DNA of 64,000 nt from Gordionus sp. m RMFG-2023 (taxonomy: Eukaryota > Nematomorpha > Gordioida > Chordodea > Parachordodidae). Every line of letters begins with the position of its first letter. The first letter of the stretch is position 1. The notes under the pieces were generated by a model. That model worked only from the letters and a program-made list of their open reading frames with translations. It had not been told where the DNA came from and made no database searches. Shown piece after piece: positions 63,119 through 64,000 of the stretch. Made by a program: the position numbers and the translations under genes. The stretch covers positions 744,001 through 808,000 of the forward strand of contig NW_027050885.1 of the NCBI RefSeq assembly GCF_954871325.1, written 5' to 3'.

Positions 63119-64000
63119 AAGTTCTTAAAGTAAATATTAAAGTGTTTTTTATATATATATCTGAAACATACGTAAAAATGCTTATCACGCGAAAATATAA
63201 TAAATCCCTTAGAAGGGATTTTAAAATTATAAAAAAACTTAAGAGATATTAAGGGTTAAATCATTGCGTTACGGTTAGGGTTATAGGGTTAAGGTTAGGG
63301 TTAGGGTTAGTGTTAGGGTTAGGGTTAAGGTTAGTGTTAGATTTAGGGTTAGTAATAGTATTAAATATATAGAATATAATAAGATTATTTTTAAATTATT
63401 TTTCTAAGTTCATAAAGTATATATTAAAGTGTTTTATATATATATGTGAAACATACGTAAAAATGCTTATCACGCGAAAATATAATAAATCCCATAGAAG
63501 GGATTTTAAAAATATAAAAAAACTCAAGAGATATTAAGGGTAAATCATTGGGTTAGGGTTAGGGTTAGAGGGTTTAGGTAGGTTAGGGTTAAGGTTTGTG
63601 TTAGATTTAGGGTTAGTAATAGTATTATATATATATAATATAAATAGAATATTTTAAAATTATTTTTCTAAGTTCATAAAGTATATATTAAAGTGTTTTT
63701 TATATATATATCTGAAACATACGTAAAAATGCTTATCACGCGAAAATATAATAAATCCCTTTCAAGGAATTTTAAAAATATTAAAAACTCACGAGATATT
63801 AAGCGTTAAATCATTGGGTTAGGGTTAGGGTTAGAGGTTTAAGGTTAAGGTTAGGGTTAGTGTTAGGGTTAGGGTTAAGGTTAGTGTTAGATTTAGGGTT
63901 AGTAATAGTATTAAATATATAGAATATAATAAGATTAATTTAAAATTATTTTTCTAAGTTCATAAAGCATATATTAAAGTGTTTTATATATATATATGTG
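62781..64000 (+). repeat. HOR-D unit 3, partial and rearranged
   Basis: Starts with the 338-type monomer. The next monomer is the complete C form (CCCTTAGAAGGG and AAAACTTAAG, like landmark 34940), not the chimera of units 1 and 2. After landmark 63464 (like 35225) the array jumps near 63660-63700 to a monomer like landmark 37143 (AAAAATATTAAAAACTCACG). This skips the monomers that in C1 lie between those two. The window ends in the (TA)n run of the following monomer. Confidence 0.85.

Larger units (their letters stand above)
1..64000 (+). repeat. Telomere-motif-bearing satellite array, 231 monomers, head to tail
   Basis: Seen directly: the landmark TGCTTATCACG (variants TGCTTATGACG, TGCTATCACG, TGCTTACCACG) occurs 231 times between 45 and 63730. 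Every neighbouring interval is 233-338 bp, mean about 277 bp, and no copy is inverted. Each monomer holds an AT-rich head, (TA)n, a CACGTG or CACGCG site, a short inverted repeat, an A-rich stretch, a degenerate TTAGGG tract and an AT-rich tail. Many monomer subtypes exist, set apart by interval length and fixed variants. Known: satellites with interstitial telomere-like motifs are found in subtelomeric and pericentromeric heterochromatin. Inferred: this is such a block in a eukaryote with TTAGGG telomeres. There is no coding potential: AT-rich parts carry stops in every frame, and the only open frames are short Leu-Gly, Arg-Val, Pro-Asn or Leu-Thr readings of the telomere-like tract. The window neither enters nor leaves the array, so its full size is unknown. 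Confidence 0.97.

Noticed and set aside
1-64000. Open reading frames through the TTAGGG tracts (Leu-Gly, Arg-Val, Pro-Asn, Leu-Thr repeats)
   Set aside because: They are by-products of a 6 bp repeat. The AT-rich rest of each monomer has stops in all frames, and tract length varies by units that are not conserved as a protein would require.
1-64000. A true telomere end
   Set aside because: TTAGGG runs are short, degenerate and embedded in 277 bp monomers; there is no long pure terminal run in the window.
1-64000. CRISPR array
   Set aside because: Repeats are about 277 bp with no unique spacers, and there are no cas genes.
1-64000. CENP-B box
   Set aside because: No sequence matching the TTCG....A..CGGG core was seen in any monomer type.
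1-64000. Yeast-type replication origin consensus in the (TA)-rich heads
   Set aside because: AT-rich stretches such as TTTATTATATTTT come close but do not fit the 11 bp consensus, and near matches are expected by chance at this base composition.
1-64000. AATAAA polyadenylation signals and TATA boxes in each monomer
   Set aside because: AATAAA and TATATA strings are frequent, but expected in such AT-rich repeats and not associated with any gene.
1-64000. tRNA, rRNA or other structured RNA genes
   Set aside because: No cloverleaf-like or conserved rRNA segment was seen; all sequence is accounted for by monomers.

Overview
The whole 64 kb is one uninterrupted tandem satellite array. I found no protein-coding gene, structural RNA gene, transposon or CRISPR array. 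A conserved landmark (TGCTTATCACG and close variants) recurs 231 times. The first copy is at 45 and the last at 63730, and neighbouring copies are 233 to 338 bp apart, so no gap is large enough to hold foreign DNA. All copies lie in the same orientation.

Each monomer of about 240-300 bp has the same modules in order on the + strand: (1) an AT-rich head starting AAGTTCATAAAG; (2) a short (TA)n run; (3) a CACGTG or CACGCG site; (4) a short inverted repeat centred on CCCTT/AAGGG; (5) an A-rich stretch with a run of A around CTCAAG; (6) a degenerate telomere-like tract of about 50-110 bp (TTAGGG mixed with TTAGTG, TTAAGG, TTATGG, TTAGAG, TTAGAT); and (7) an AT-rich tail. The genome is therefore eukaryotic, probably one with vertebrate-type TTAGGG telomeres. 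Such telomeres occur in many animals, fungi and protists, so I cannot name the species. A subtelomeric or pericentromeric block is most likely. The G-rich strand reads left to right; if the array is subtelomeric in the usual orientation, the chromosome end lies beyond position 64000.

The spacing of the landmarks acts as a fingerprint and reveals nested higher-order repeats (HORs). Region A (1-8477) holds a 12-monomer, 3.28 kb unit twice. Region B is a 39-monomer, 10.7 kb unit present twice (8478-19201, 19202-29902). Region C is a different 39-monomer unit (29903-40720) followed by a copy two monomers shorter (40721-50984). Region D repeats the last part of C, marked by a divergent 338 bp monomer: D1 50985-56064, D2 56065-62780 with an extra internal 1.65 kb duplication, and D3 from 62781, cut by the window end. 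A, B1, B2, C1 and C2 meet in the same phase at 8478, 19202, 29903 and 40721.

Several monomers are chimeras whose switch points can be placed, often in the telomere-like tract or the (TA)n run. This fits repeated unequal exchange and in-register gain or loss of whole monomers. The notable content is this layered recombination record and the dense telomere-like tracts, E-box-like sites and hairpins. I see no evidence of an encoded biochemical system.
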